From Mycobacterium sp. UM_CSW (GTDB taxonomy: Bacteria; Actinomycetota; Actinomycetes; Mycobacteriales; Mycobacteriaceae), in NCBI RefSeq assembly GCF_000455205.1, contig NZ_AUWQ01000035.1, positions 1 to 64,000 of the forward strand: 64,000 nucleotides of DNA, given 5' to 3'. Within the stretch, counting starts at the first letter, position 1. Each line of letters opens with the position of its first letter. Shown one piece after another: positions 1 to 8,504 of this stretch. The position numbers were made by a program, and so were the translations under genes. The notes below the pieces were generated by a model. The model saw nothing but the letters and a program-made list of their open reading frames with translations, was not told the origin of the DNA and searched no databases.

Positions 1-1
1 G

Positions 2-373
2 GCCGACCTGCGCGCCGCCGGGGTCCGGCTGGCCGTGGCCACCTCCAAGCTGGAGCCGACGGCGCGGCGCATCCTCGCCCACTTTGGCCTGGACGGGTAT
101 TTCGAGGTGATCGCCGGCGCGGCTCCCGACGGCTCACGCAAGAGCAAGGAGGACGTGCTGGCCCACGCGCTCGAACAGCTGCAGCCGCTGCCCGAGCGGG
201 TGCTGATGGTCGGCGATCGCAGCCACGACGTGCACGGCGCGGCCGCGCACGGCATCGACACGGTGGTGGTCGGCTGGGGCTATGGGCGGTCCGATTTCGA
301 GGACGGGTTCAGCCTCACCGGCGTGACGCACGCGGCGACGGTCGAGGAGTTGCGGAGGGCCCTCGGTGTCTGA
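2..373 (+). CDS. ptkA: PtkA-like HAD-superfamily protein, C-terminal part (5' end outside window)
   Basis: The reading frame is open from the first bases, so the start lies upstream of the window. The visible 123 residues form the C-terminal half of a HAD-fold protein. A conserved Lys-containing stretch (KSKEDVL) precedes the acidic motif MVGDRSHDVHGAAAHG, the metal-binding motif IV of the superfamily. The gene overlaps ptpA by 8 bases, the arrangement seen in M. tuberculosis Rv2232-Rv2234. There PtkA acts as a protein tyrosine kinase that phosphorylates PtpA. The kinase role is taken from that orthologue; the sequence alone shows only a HAD phosphatase-like fold. Confidence 0.85.
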   Translation, partial: ADLRAAGVRLAVATSKLEPTARRILAHFGLDGYFEVIAGAAPDGSRKSKEDVLAHALEQLQPLPERVLMVGDRSHDVHGAAAHGIDTVVVGWGYGRSDFEDGFSLTGVTHAATVEELRRALGV

Positions 374-869
374 ACCACTGCACGTCACCTTCGTCTGCAC
401 CGGCAACATCTGCCGCTCCCCGATGGCCGAGAAGATGTTCGCCGATCAGCTGCAGCGACGCGGCCTCGGCGACGCGGTCCGGGTGACCAGCGCGGGCACC
501 GGCAACTGGCATGTCGGCAGCTGCGCCGACGACCGGGCCACCCGGGTGCTGCATGCCCATGGCTACCCCACCGCCCACTGCGCCGCGCAGCTCAACGACG
601 ATCACCTGGCGGCCGACCTGGTGGTGGCCTTGGGGCGCAATCACGTTCGGATGTTGCGTCAGCTGGGCGTCGAGGAAGACCGGATCCGCATGCTGCGGTC
701 GTTCGACCCGCGCTCGGGCGCCCACGCCCCCGACGTCGAGGACCCCTACTACGGCGACCACGACGACTTCGAGGACGTCTTCGCCGTCATCGAGGCCGCC
801 CTGCCCGGACTGCACGCGTGGGTCGACGAACGACTCTCCGAAAACGGGAGAGGCGCGATGCCCCGGTGA
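366..869 (+). CDS. ptpA: Low-molecular-weight protein tyrosine phosphatase PtpA
   Basis: This is a 167-residue low-molecular-weight tyrosine phosphatase. The P-loop CTGNICRS places the nucleophile at Cys11 and the phosphate-binding Arg at residue 17. The general acid is Asp126 in the DPYYG loop, followed by Tyr128 and Tyr129, the residues that PtkA phosphorylates in M. tuberculosis. There the enzyme is secreted into macrophages and blocks phagosome acidification. The GTG start at 366 lies inside the end of ptkA, and the stop overlaps the next gene by 4 bases (GTGA), so the three genes are probably translationally coupled. It is slightly longer than the 163-residue M. tuberculosis protein. Confidence 0.96.
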   Translation: MSEPLHVTFVCTGNICRSPMAEKMFADQLQRRGLGDAVRVTSAGTGNWHVGSCADDRATRVLHAHGYPTAHCAAQLNDDHLAADLVVALGRNHVRMLRQLGVEEDRIRMLRSFDPRSGAHAPDVEDPYYGDHDDFEDVFAVIEAALPGLHAWVDERLSENGRGAMPR

Positions 870-1678
870 AAAGGGGCCTGGCGTTCCTGCTGCGCCCGGG
901 CTGGATAGCCCTGGCGCTGGTGGTGATCGCCTTCACCTACCTGTGCTTCATGGTGCTCGCGCCCTGGCAACTGGGAAAGAACACCAGGACGTCGCGGGAG
1001 AACCACCAGATCGAGTCCTCCCTCAACACCCCGCCGGTGCCGCTGAAAACTCTGCTGCCCCAGCAGGATTCGTCGGCCCCGGGCGCACAGTGGCGGCGCG
1101 TGACGGCGACCGGGCACTACCTGCCCGACGTGCAGGTGCTGGCCCGGCTGCGGGTGGTCGAGGGCGACCCGGCGTTCGAGGTGCTGGCACCGTTCGTCGT
1201 CGACGACGGCCCGACCGTGTTGGTCGACCGCGGCTACGTGCGCCCCGAGCAGGGATCGCATGTCCCGCCGATCGCGCGCCCACCGGCGGAGACGGTGACG
1301 ATCACGGCTCGGCTGCGGGACTCCGAACCCACCGTGGCGGGCAAGGATCCTTTCGTCACCGACGGTGTGCAGCAGGTGTATTCGATTAACACCGAACAGG
1401 TCTCGGCGTTGACGAAGGTGCCGCTGGCCGGGTCCTATCTGCAGTTGGTCGAGGACCAGCCCGGTGGACTGGGCGTGATCGGCGTGCCGCACCTCGATGC
1501 CGGGCCGTTTCTGTCCTATGGCATCCAGTGGATTTCGTTCGGCATCCTCGCGCCCATCGGGTTGGGCTACTTCGTCTACTCCGAGCTGCGGGTCCGGCGA
1601 CGGGAGAAGGGGCAGACGACCGCCACCCCGGTGACCGTGGAGGACAAGCTCGCCGACCGCTACGGCCGCCGGCGGTAG
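866..1678 (+). CDS. SURF1-family membrane protein (Rv2235-like)
   Basis: The protein has 270 residues in the SURF1 topology. One transmembrane helix sits near the N-terminus (about residues 10-30, ending in the PWQLGKN motif), then an extracytoplasmic domain, then a second helix near residues 215-240 with a basic cytoplasmic tail. SURF1 proteins assist assembly of cytochrome c oxidase. The GTG at 866 overlaps the ptpA stop as GTGA, which makes it preferable to an in-frame start at 818 inside ptpA. A hairpin terminator follows at 1721-1746. The position after ptpA matches M. tuberculosis Rv2235. Confidence 0.88.
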   Translation: MKRGLAFLLRPGWIALALVVIAFTYLCFMVLAPWQLGKNTRTSRENHQIESSLNTPPVPLKTLLPQQDSSAPGAQWRRVTATGHYLPDVQVLARLRVVEGDPAFEVLAPFVVDDGPTVLVDRGYVRPEQGSHVPPIARPPAETVTITARLRDSEPTVAGKDPFVTDGVQQVYSINTEQVSALTKVPLAGSYLQLVEDQPGGLGVIGVPHLDAGPFLSYGIQWISFGILAPIGLGYFVYSELRVRRREKGQTTATPVTVEDKLADRYGRRR

Positions 1679-1720
1679 GGCGCTTTCAGTGTGCGTTAAG
1701 GGTTTTCAGTGTGTGCCCAC

Positions 1721-1746
1721 GGCGGGAAAACTTCGTTTTTCCCGCC
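1721..1746. terminator. Hairpin terminator between convergent SURF1 gene and cobD
   Basis: A perfect 10-bp stem (GGCGGGAAAA with TTTTCCCGCC) closes a 6-base loop and gives A- and T-rich flanks on both strands. It lies between the convergent stop codons at 1678 and 1759, so it could end transcription from either side. It is the most canonical intrinsic terminator in the window. Confidence 0.75.
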
Positions 1747-1758
1747 CTACCCGCACAT

Positions 1759-2691
1759 TCATCGCCAGCGATGCACACGTAATGCCCCGACGAGCCCGAT
1801 CGATAAGGCCGCGACCGCCTGCACCGCCCGCGACAGCGCCACCGCGCGGCGCAGGTCAGCCACGTCGGGTGGCCGCCCGTCGCCGAGCGTCGGGCGGATC
1901 TGCAGCTCGTGGCGATACTGCGTCGGCCCGCCGAGCCGAACGCCGAGCGCGCCGGCGAAGGCCGCCTCGACCACCCCGGCGTTGGGGCTGGGATGCCGCG
2001 CCGCGTCACGGCGCCAGGCCCGCAGCGCCGCCAACGGCGATCCGGAGACCAGCGGTGCGCACAGCACCACCAGCGCCGCGGTCACGCGGGCGGGGAGGTA
2101 GTTGGCCGCGTCGTCCAATCGTGCTGCGGCCCAACCGAATCGGGCATAGCGCGGCGAGCGGTGACCGATCATCGAATCCAGCGTGTTGATGCCGCGGTAC
2201 GCCAGCACCCCGGGCGCCCCGCCGGCCGTCGCCCACAGCAGCGGCGCCACTTCGGCGTCCGAGGTGTTCTCCGCGACCGACTCCAGCGCCGCGCGCGTCA
2301 GGCCGGCGGCGTCCAGCCGGGCCGGGTCGCGCCCGCACAGTGACGGCAGCAGTCGTCGGGCGGCTTCGACGTCGCCGCTCTCCAACAGTTGCGACATGTC
2401 CAGGCCGGTGCGCGCCAACGACGTCCCGCCCAGGCAAACCCACGTCGCCGCGATCGTGGCCACCAACCCACCCCGACGGGAGGCCCGCGCGCCCAGCAGC
2501 GTCACCGCGCCGACCAGCACGCCCACGTGCAGCGCACCGGCCCCCTTGGCGTCGCGGTAGGTGGCGCGCTCCAACGCCGCGGCCGCCTTGCCGAACAGGG
2601 CGACCGGATGGCCGCGTGTGGGGTCGCTCAGTGCGAGGTCGGCCAGGTAGCCGGCCAGCACGCCGGCGGCTCGGGACCGAGTCGCACGCAC
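1759..2691 (-). CDS. cobD: Adenosylcobinamide-phosphate synthase CobD/CbiB
   Basis: This 310-residue polytopic membrane protein belongs to the CobD/CbiB family. The family attaches the aminopropanol arm to adenosylcobyric acid in late cobalamin synthesis. Family hallmarks are the N-terminal DPTRGHPVALFG stretch, the SVAENTSDAEVAPLLWA segment near the middle and the YRGINTLDSMIGHRSPRY motif. Several hydrophobic helices lie between them. It corresponds to M. tuberculosis Rv2236c. I saw no cobalamin riboswitch upstream; the only gene there is a small membrane protein in the same direction. Confidence 0.95.
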   Translation of the reverse strand: MRATRSRAAGVLAGYLADLALSDPTRGHPVALFGKAAAALERATYRDAKGAGALHVGVLVGAVTLLGARASRRGGLVATIAATWVCLGGTSLARTGLDMSQLLESGDVEAARRLLPSLCGRDPARLDAAGLTRAALESVAENTSDAEVAPLLWATAGGAPGVLAYRGINTLDSMIGHRSPRYARFGWAAARLDDAANYLPARVTAALVVLCAPLVSGSPLAALRAWRRDAARHPSPNAGVVEAAFAGALGVRLGGPTQYRHELQIRPTLGDGRPPDVADLRRAVALSRAVQAVAALSIGLVGALRVHRWR

Positions 2692-2731
2692 CCCGGCAGC
2701 GTCTCACACCGGCCGCGACCGGGGTCGGCAA

Positions 2732-2872
2732 CTAGATGGCCAAAATGGCCGCCACGATCACCACGAGGATCAGCAGGCCCACCACCCACCACAGCAATGC
2801 GTCGGGGTCGGCCGTCGGTGACAGGCTGGGCGCGCGCGGTAGCGGCCGGATCGGGCCAGGTTGGGTACTCAT
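2732..2872 (-). CDS. Small single-pass membrane protein, 46 aa
   Basis: A 46-residue protein with a proline-rich N-terminal half and one strong transmembrane helix at its C-terminus (about residues 27-46, starting LLWWVVGLLI). The ATG at 2872 is preferred because it gives a compact protein with a normal topology; the longer upstream frame would run across the promoter side of the next gene. It lies 40 bases before cobD on the same strand, so the two may be co-transcribed. Function unknown. Confidence 0.6.
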   Translation of the reverse strand: MSTQPGPIRPLPRAPSLSPTADPDALLWWVVGLLILVVIVAAILAI

Positions 2873-2948
2873 CGCTCTGGTCTGCCCACTTTTCGGCGGA
2901 TATAACGGTTTGCCGTGGTGTACTCGACTCCATGAGGGGTAATCCGCG

Positions 2949-3764
2949 ATGAAGCGGCCCGCAACCCGGATCGCGGATTTGCTGAACCCGGCGGCGATGT
3001 TGCTGCCCGCCGCGAACGTGATCATGCAGCTCTCCCTGCCCGGCGTCGGTTACGGCGTGCTGGAAAGCCCGGTGGACAGCGGCAACGTCTACAAGCATCC
3101 GTTCAAGCGGGCCCGCACCACCGGCACCTACCTGGCCGTCGCGGCCATCGGGACCGAATCGGACCGGGCTTTGATCCGCGATGCGGTGGACACCGCGCAC
3201 CGGCAGGTTCGCTCGACATCGTCAAGCCCGGTGTCCTACAACGCTTTTGACCCCAAGCTGCAGCTGTGGGTGGCCGCCTGCCTGTACCGCTATTTCGTCG
3301 ACCAGCACGAGTTCCTGCACGGCCCGCTGGACGACGCCAGTGCCGAAGCCGTCTATCGCGACGCGAAACGGCTCGGGACCACGCTGCAGGTGCCCGAGCG
3401 CATGTGGCCGCCGGACCTCGCCGCGTTCGACGAGTATTGGAAGCGCTCCCTCGACGAGCTGCGCATCGACCCTCCGGTGCGCGAACACCTGCGCGGCGTG
3501 GCCTCGATGGCGTTCCTTCCGCTGCCGCTGCGGGCGCTGGGCGGGCCGTTCAACCTGTTCGCGACGACGGGATTCTTGGCCCCGGAATTTCGGGCGATGA
3601 TGAAGCTGGACTGGTCGCGGGCCCAGCAGCGCCGGTTCGAATATCTGCTGGCCGCCCTGCGCCTGGCAGACCGGCTCATCCCGCACCGCGCGTGGATCTT
3701 CGGCTATCAGGTTTACCTGTGGGACATGCGTTTTCGGGCTCGGAGGGGCTGGCGGATCGTCTGA
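2949..3764 (+). CDS. MpaB/DUF2236 oxygenase-family protein (Rv2237-like)
   Basis: The protein has 271 residues. The N-terminal part has the DUF2236 pattern: the segment around residue 40 ([20 protein letters not shown]), a [17 protein letters not shown] block and a [11 protein letters not shown] stretch. The family contains latex-clearing protein and MpaB-type haem oxygenases, whose His ligands lie in these helices, so an oxidoreductase role is plausible. The substrate is unknown. Its position between cobD and the ahpE region matches M. tuberculosis Rv2237. It is divergent from the small membrane gene and converges on the epoxide hydrolase. Confidence 0.8.
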   Translation: MKRPATRIADLLNPAAMLLPAANVIMQLSLPGVGYGVLESPVDSGNVYKHPFKRARTTGTYLAVAAIGTESDRALIRDAVDTAHRQVRSTSSSPVSYNAFDPKLQLWVAACLYRYFVDQHEFLHGPLDDASAEAVYRDAKRLGTTLQVPERMWPPDLAAFDEYWKRSLDELRIDPPVREHLRGVASMAFLPLPLRALGGPFNLFATTGFLAPEFRAMMKLDWSRAQQRRFEYLLAALRLADRLIPHRAWIFGYQVYLWDMRFRARRGWRIV

Positions 3765-3780
3765 CGCGGACGCCATTCAC

Positions 3781-3836
3781 CGAGCGTGAATCCAGCGACG
3801 CCCACACGGCGTGTCGCGCCGTGGGATTCACACTCG
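3781..3836. terminator. Nested inverted repeat between convergent genes
   Basis: Outer arms CGAGCGTGAATCC (3781-3793) and GGATTCACACTCG (3824-3836) pair over 13 bases with one mismatch. An inner perfect 7-bp stem, CACGGCG / CGCCGTG, sits at 3805-3811 and 3817-3823. It starts 17 bases after the stop of the MpaB gene and ends 12 bases before the stop of the convergent epoxide hydrolase. A bidirectional terminator or a remnant of a dispersed palindromic repeat are both possible; there is no U-tract. Confidence 0.55.
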
Positions 3837-3847
3837 GCGAAGGTATT

Positions 3848-4981
3848 TCAGCGCACCGTCGCGAAGAACGCGCGGACATCCTCGACGAACAACTCCGGTT
3901 GCTCGAACGCGGCGAAGTGCCCGCCGCGCGGCATGTCGGTCCAGTGCGTGATGTTGTACACCGGCTCGCACCAGCGTCGCGGCGCCTTCAGCAGCTCGCC
4001 CGGGAAAGCGCTGACGCCGGTGGGCAATTCGACCCGGTCCATCTGACCAAAGACCCGGAAGCTTTCCCAATACAGCCGGGCCGACGACGCGCCGGTGCCG
4101 GTCACCCAGTACATCATCACGTTGTCCAGCAGCTCGTCGCGGCCGAACACGTTCTCGGGGTGCCCGTCGCAATCGGCCCACGCCCAGAACTTCTCGACGA
4201 TCCACGCCAGCTGCCCCACCGGCGAATCGACCAGCCCGTAGCCCAGCGTTTGCGGCCGGGTCGACTGCTGCTTGGAATAGCCGGTGCCCCACTTGCGGTG
4301 CTCGGCCATCGACGCCAGCGCGCGCTGCTCCTCCGGGGTCGGGTCGGCCAGCGCCTCCTTGGTGGGCCGCCCGATCGGCATGTTCAGGTGAATTGCCGCG
4401 CAGTGCCCGCCGTTTCGGCCGATCTGCGTGGTGACCGCGGCACCCCAGTCGCCGCCCTGGGCGCCGTAGCGGCCGTAGCCGAGGCGCAGCATGAGCGTCT
4501 CCCACGCGTCGGCGATCCGTTCGACGCCCCAACCCGTCCGGGTGGGCTTGCCCGAGAAGCCGTATCCCGGAAGCGACGGGCACACCACGTGAAACGCGTC
4601 CTCGGCGCGCCCCGACGCCGGATTGGTCAGCGGCTCGATCACCTTGTGGAACTCCACGATCGAGCCCGGCCAGCCGTGGGTGATCACCAACGGGAAGGCG
4701 TCGTCGTGCGGCGAGCGCTGGTGGATTAAATGAATGTCCAGCCCGTCGATTTCGGTGACGAACTGATCGAAGCGGTTGAGCGCCGCCTCACGGGACCGCC
4801 AGTCGTATGTGGTGGCCCAATAGTCGGCCAATTCGCGGGTGTACGCCAGCGGGATGCCCTGGCTCCAGTCGTCGACGCATTCGGCCTCCGGCCACCGGGT
4901 GCGCGCCAGCCGCGAGCGCAGATCGTCAAGATCACGGTCGGGCACGTCGATGCGAAATGGCCTCAAGGATTGCTCGTTCAC
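3848..4981 (-). CDS. Epoxide hydrolase, alpha/beta-hydrolase fold with EHN N-terminal domain
   Basis: The N-terminus (RPFRIDVPDRDLDDLRSRL and the RTRWPE block) is the EHN domain of microsomal-type epoxide hydrolases. The hydrolase core follows: the HGWPGS oxyanion stretch, then the nucleophile elbow GAQGGDWGA with Asp as nucleophile, and a C-terminal His in RGGHFAAFEQPE. The enzyme probably opens epoxides on a lipid or xenobiotic. I chose the GTG at 4981 because the EHN domain begins right after it. An ATG at 5017 is also in frame and would overlap the upstream gene by 11 bases. It is the last gene of the sulfatase operon. Confidence 0.87.
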   Translation of the reverse strand: MNEQSLRPFRIDVPDRDLDDLRSRLARTRWPEAECVDDWSQGIPLAYTRELADYWATTYDWRSREAALNRFDQFVTEIDGLDIHLIHQRSPHDDAFPLVITHGWPGSIVEFHKVIEPLTNPASGRAEDAFHVVCPSLPGYGFSGKPTRTGWGVERIADAWETLMLRLGYGRYGAQGGDWGAAVTTQIGRNGGHCAAIHLNMPIGRPTKEALADPTPEEQRALASMAEHRKWGTGYSKQQSTRPQTLGYGLVDSPVGQLAWIVEKFWAWADCDGHPENVFGRDELLDNVMMYWVTGTGASSARLYWESFRVFGQMDRVELPTGVSAFPGELLKAPRRWCEPVYNITHWTDMPRGGHFAAFEQPELFVEDVRAFFATVR

Positions 4982-5006
4982 GCCCTGAGGTTGCCATACT
5001 GCCGGA

Positions 5007-5900
5007 TCACCCGACAACGGCGCGGGGCCGCACGACGCACCGGAAGCCGATGTGGCTCATGCCGGTATCGATCGGTTGTGGTCGGCGCGCGGCGGGCCGG
5101 TAGCGCTGGCAGTAGCTGTCGGCGCACAGGAACGAGCCGCCCTTGATCACCTTGCGCGGCACCCGGAACTGCGGCTGGGCCGGGTCATAGCTGTCCCCCT
5201 CGGAAGGCTCGCCGGCGCGGGTGCCGGCATACCAGTCGGTGGTCCACTCCCATACGTTGCCGGCCATGTCGAACAGGCCGTAACCGTTGGGCGGGAAGCT
5301 GCCCACCGGTGTGGTGCGCCCGTAGCCGGCGTCGGGGCGCCACGGGAAGTCGCCGTGCCAGTAGTTGGCCAGGCGCTGTCCCGACGCCTCCGGCTCGTCA
5401 CCCCACGTGTACGTCGCGTGGTCCAGGCCGCCGCGCGCGGCGGTTTCCCATTCCGCCTCGGTCGGCAGGGAGCGCCCCGCCCAGGCCGCGTAGGCCCGGG
5501 CGTCTTCGTATGCGACGTGGACGACGGGATGGTCGGCTCGCTTCGCGATCGACGAGTGCGGCCCCACGGGGTGCCGCCACGACGCCCCGGGCGTCCAAGT
5601 CCACCATTGGCTCAGATGGCGGAGGTCGACCGGGCCGCTGGTCCGGGTGAACACCATCGATCCGGGCTGCAGGTTCTCTTTCGGGGCGCCGGGGTAGTCC
5701 GCGGGATCGAGGGCCCGCTCGGCGATGGTGACATACCCTGTCGCGGCGACGAATTCGGCGAAATCCGTGTTCGTGACCTGGCGGGCCTGCATCCAGAAGC
5801 CCGCCACACCGACCGGCCGCGCGGGGGCTTCCTCCGGGTAGTGTTCGTCGGAACCCAGAATCGCGGTCTGCTCGGGAATCCAGATCAGATCGTCAGTCAA
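5007..5900 (-). CDS. Formylglycine-generating enzyme (sulfatase maturase)
   Basis: This is a 297-residue FGE-sulfatase domain protein. FGE oxidises the sulfatase active-site cysteine to formylglycine, using copper and oxygen. Family marks are LPTEAEWE near residue 145, the DMAGNVWEWTTDWY block near 211-224, KGGSF near 253, and the two active-site/copper cysteines Cys259 and Cys264 (CADSYC). HIGFRCV lies near the end. It overlaps the HAD gene by 8 bases and lies two genes downstream of an arylsulfatase, its obvious client. It resembles M. tuberculosis Rv0712 but sits in a different context. Confidence 0.94.
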   Translation of the reverse strand: MTDDLIWIPEQTAILGSDEHYPEEAPARPVGVAGFWMQARQVTNTDFAEFVAATGYVTIAERALDPADYPGAPKENLQPGSMVFTRTSGPVDLRHLSQWWTWTPGASWRHPVGPHSSIAKRADHPVVHVAYEDARAYAAWAGRSLPTEAEWETAARGGLDHATYTWGDEPEASGQRLANYWHGDFPWRPDAGYGRTTPVGSFPPNGYGLFDMAGNVWEWTTDWYAGTRAGEPSEGDSYDPAQPQFRVPRKVIKGGSFLCADSYCQRYRPAARRPQPIDTGMSHIGFRCVVRPRAVVG

Positions 5901-6822
5901 ACACGGCCTTCCAATCGTCGCGCATACTGACGACCGTCCAGGCGTTTCGCTCGGCCAGCTCGAGCGCCCGCTCCGCTCCCCCGGTGTACGCGAACTCGCG
6001 CTCGGCGTCGTCGTGGCGGATCAGCAGCCGCAGCGACGGCGTCGCCGGTGTGCCCGTGAATTCCAGCATCTCGATGTCGCCGTTGGAGTTCCCGGCCGCA
6101 AGGATCGGCCGTCGCCCGATCCGGCTCCACAACCGCACGGGCTTCACCGGTCCCTCGTCGAGGAACTCCGGTTGCTCGGTGGTGAACAGGTGGCCGTCGC
6201 GATAGGTCAGGCCGACCGAGCTGCCCACCACCCGCTCGGGCGGAATGTTGTAGAGCATGCCGGTGACCGGCCGCATGAAGTCCCGCGCGCCGCCCGAGAC
6301 GATGAAGGCGGTGAATCCGTGGGCCTCCAGGTAGCGCAGCAGCTCCACCATGGGCCGGTAGGCACATGACGTGTACGGCCGCCCCAGCGTCGGGTGCGTG
6401 GCGTCGCGAAAGAACGCCTCGACCCGGGCACGGTGTTCCTCGATGGTGATCGCGGCATGGGCGGAAAGTATCGCGGCCACAAGCGGTTTGAGCTCGGAGT
6501 CGTCGCCCAGGTTGTGCTTGGCCATCGCACCGGCCAGCCACTTCAGGTCGCCGTGGTAGGCGCCCTTGTAGGGCTCACGCTCGCGAAGGCTCGGGTCCGC
6601 CGTTGCCTGCTCGGCGAATCGGCGCACCAGGAAGTCGAGCTGGATGTACATCGGCTTCTCGCACCACAGCGTGCCGTCGTTGTCGAACACCGCCACGCGG
6701 GCGTCCCGCTCGACGAAATCGCTTGAGTCCTCACGTGTTATGCGGTGAACGAAGTCGACGATCGCCGATTTCGCCGGCCCGTCGTTCCAGGTGTCGAGCG
6801 TGTGAAGCGTCCCCGACCTCAC
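5893..6822 (-). CDS. HAD-superfamily phosphatase-like hydrolase
   Basis: The 309-residue protein carries HAD motif I as VFDNDGTLW (Asp47 and Asp49), motif II as FIVSGGARDF, and an acidic motif IV in AAGNSNGDIEML. A helical cap lies between motifs I and II. The pattern is that of the SerB-like HAD-IB group, so phosphomonoester hydrolysis is likely; the substrate is unknown. It overlaps the arylsulfatase stop by 4 bases (ATGA) and the FGE start by 8 bases, so it is translationally coupled to both. This suggests it acts on the same sulfated or phosphorylated substrate, which is inference. Confidence 0.85.
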   Translation of the reverse strand: MRSGTLHTLDTWNDGPAKSAIVDFVHRITREDSSDFVERDARVAVFDNDGTLWCEKPMYIQLDFLVRRFAEQATADPSLREREPYKGAYHGDLKWLAGAMAKHNLGDDSELKPLVAAILSAHAAITIEEHRARVEAFFRDATHPTLGRPYTSCAYRPMVELLRYLEAHGFTAFIVSGGARDFMRPVTGMLYNIPPERVVGSSVGLTYRDGHLFTTEQPEFLDEGPVKPVRLWSRIGRRPILAAGNSNGDIEMLEFTGTPATPSLRLLIRHDDAEREFAYTGGAERALELAERNAWTVVSMRDDWKAVFD

Positions 6823-8366
6823 TTACCGCGGGAGGCGAGGAACTCGTTGAGCTGTTCCACCGCGTGGTCGATGGTGAACGAGGCCGGCTTGGCCCGCGGC
6901 GGGAACTCCTTGAACGTCTCGAGGAAACGGTTCACCAGCGCGGCACCGAAAAACGCCAGGTACACGCGGTCGATAACCCACTCCCAGTAGCTGTTCGACG
7001 TGATGTCGGCCTGTTCGAACGGGTCGGTGCGCAGGTTGAACATCTTCGGCGCCCGCAACGGCGTGAACGGCTCGAACCAGATCCGCAGCGTGCCCGCGCA
7101 GCGCTGCTCCATGAACACCAGCTTCCAGTTGTCGTACCGGATGCCCAGCACGTCGCAGTCGTCGGAGAAGTAGATCATGCCCTTGCGGGGGCTTTCGGCG
7201 ACCTCGCCGGTCAGATACGGCAGCAGGTTGTACCCGTCGATGTGGGCCTTGAACCGCTTGTCCCCGACCTGATGGCCCTTCTTGAGCTTGTCCACGATAT
7301 CCGGGTCACCCGCGGCGGCCAGGAAGGTCGGCAACCAGTCGTGGTGCTGGACGATCTCGTTGGATACCACGCCCGCCGGGATCTTCCCGGGCCAGCGAAT
7401 CATTTCGGGCACCCGGAACGCGCCCTCCCAGTTGGTGTTCTTCTCGCTGCGAAACGGCGTGGTGGCCCCGTCGGGCCAGCTGTTGGAGTGCGGACCATTG
7501 TCGGTGCTGTAGATGACGATGGTGTCGTCGGCGATGCCGAGCTCGTCGATGGCATCCAGCAGCTCACCCACGTTGCGGTCGTGGTCGATCATCGTGTCGT
7601 GATACGGCGACTGCCAGCGCCCCGCCTGCCCGAGCGAGTCAGGTTTGGTGTGCGTCCGGAAATGCATGTGGGTGGTGTTCATCCACACGAAAAATGGGGT
7701 GCTCGCACCGTGCTGACGCTTGATGAAGTCGATGCACGCCGCGGTGAACTCGTCGTCGACGGTTTCCATCCGCTTCTTGGTCAGCGGCCCGGTGTCCTCG
7801 ATGCGCTGCTTACCCACCGGCCCGTAACGCTCGTCGGCCTCATCGCTGTCCTGGTCGGTGGCCCAGGAGTGGATCACCCCGCGCGGGAGCAGCGCCTTGC
7901 GCAGCAGCGGCGCCTCCTGCTCGGTGGGGTAATCGGGGTGCTCGGGTTCCTCCTCGGCGTTCAGGTGATAGAGGTTGCCGAAGAATTCGTCGAAGCCGTG
8001 CGCCGTCGGCAGGTGTTTGTTGAGGTCGCCGAGGTGGTTCTTGCCGAACTGGCCCGTCGCGTACCCGAGCGGTTTCAGTAGCTCGGCGATCGTCGGGTCG
8101 TCGGCCGACAGCCCGACGTCCACACCGGGCATGCCGACCTTGGAAAGCCCGGTGCGGTAGACGCTTTGGCCGGTGATGAACGACGCGCGGCCGGCGGTGC
8201 AACTCTGCTCGCCGTATGAATCGGTGAACAGCATGCCCTCGGCGGCGATCCGGTCGATGTTTGGGGTTCGATAGCCCATCAGCCCCTGGCTGTAACAGCT
8301 GAGGTTGGTGATCCCGATGTCATCGCCCCAGATGACGAGGATGTTCGGCTTTCCACCCGGCATCAT
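6819..8366 (-). CDS. Arylsulfatase with Cys-type formylglycine motif
   Basis: This 515-residue type I sulfatase starts with the metal-binding WGDDIG segment (Asp15, Asp16). The modification motif is CTAGR at residues 56-60, so Cys56 is the residue converted to formylglycine. IYSTDNGPHSN carries the later Asp/Asn metal ligands. There is no signal peptide, so the enzyme is probably cytoplasmic, where FGE can reach it. Two adjacent ATG codons follow a strong AGGAGG ribosome site. It is the first gene of an overlapping operon with the HAD, FGE and epoxide hydrolase genes. Confidence 0.93.
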   Translation of the reverse strand: MMPGGKPNILVIWGDDIGITNLSCYSQGLMGYRTPNIDRIAAEGMLFTDSYGEQSCTAGRASFITGQSVYRTGLSKVGMPGVDVGLSADDPTIAELLKPLGYATGQFGKNHLGDLNKHLPTAHGFDEFFGNLYHLNAEEEPEHPDYPTEQEAPLLRKALLPRGVIHSWATDQDSDEADERYGPVGKQRIEDTGPLTKKRMETVDDEFTAACIDFIKRQHGASTPFFVWMNTTHMHFRTHTKPDSLGQAGRWQSPYHDTMIDHDRNVGELLDAIDELGIADDTIVIYSTDNGPHSNSWPDGATTPFRSEKNTNWEGAFRVPEMIRWPGKIPAGVVSNEIVQHHDWLPTFLAAAGDPDIVDKLKKGHQVGDKRFKAHIDGYNLLPYLTGEVAESPRKGMIYFSDDCDVLGIRYDNWKLVFMEQRCAGTLRIWFEPFTPLRAPKMFNLRTDPFEQADITSNSYWEWVIDRVYLAFFGAALVNRFLETFKEFPPRAKPASFTIDHAVEQLNEFLASRGK

Positions 8367-8504
8367 TGCCTCCTTCGCCTTCCGGCGCTGCGTTCAAATC
8401 CTAGGAGGCCAAGCGGTTTCAATCGATATCTGAACACCGATTCACAGGTAAACCCTAAGGGCGCCCGCGAAAAGCGGAAGACAAGCGGCGCGTCACCGAT
8501 GGCG

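Noticed and set aside
1759-2731. Cobalamin riboswitch near cobD
   Set aside because: The bases upstream of cobD (2692-2731) are too few to hold one and no B12 box was seen.
5007-5017. ATG at 5017 as start of the epoxide hydrolase
   Set aside because: It would overlap the FGE stop by 11 bases and add 12 residues outside the conserved EHN domain; the GTG at 4981 was preferred, though not proven.
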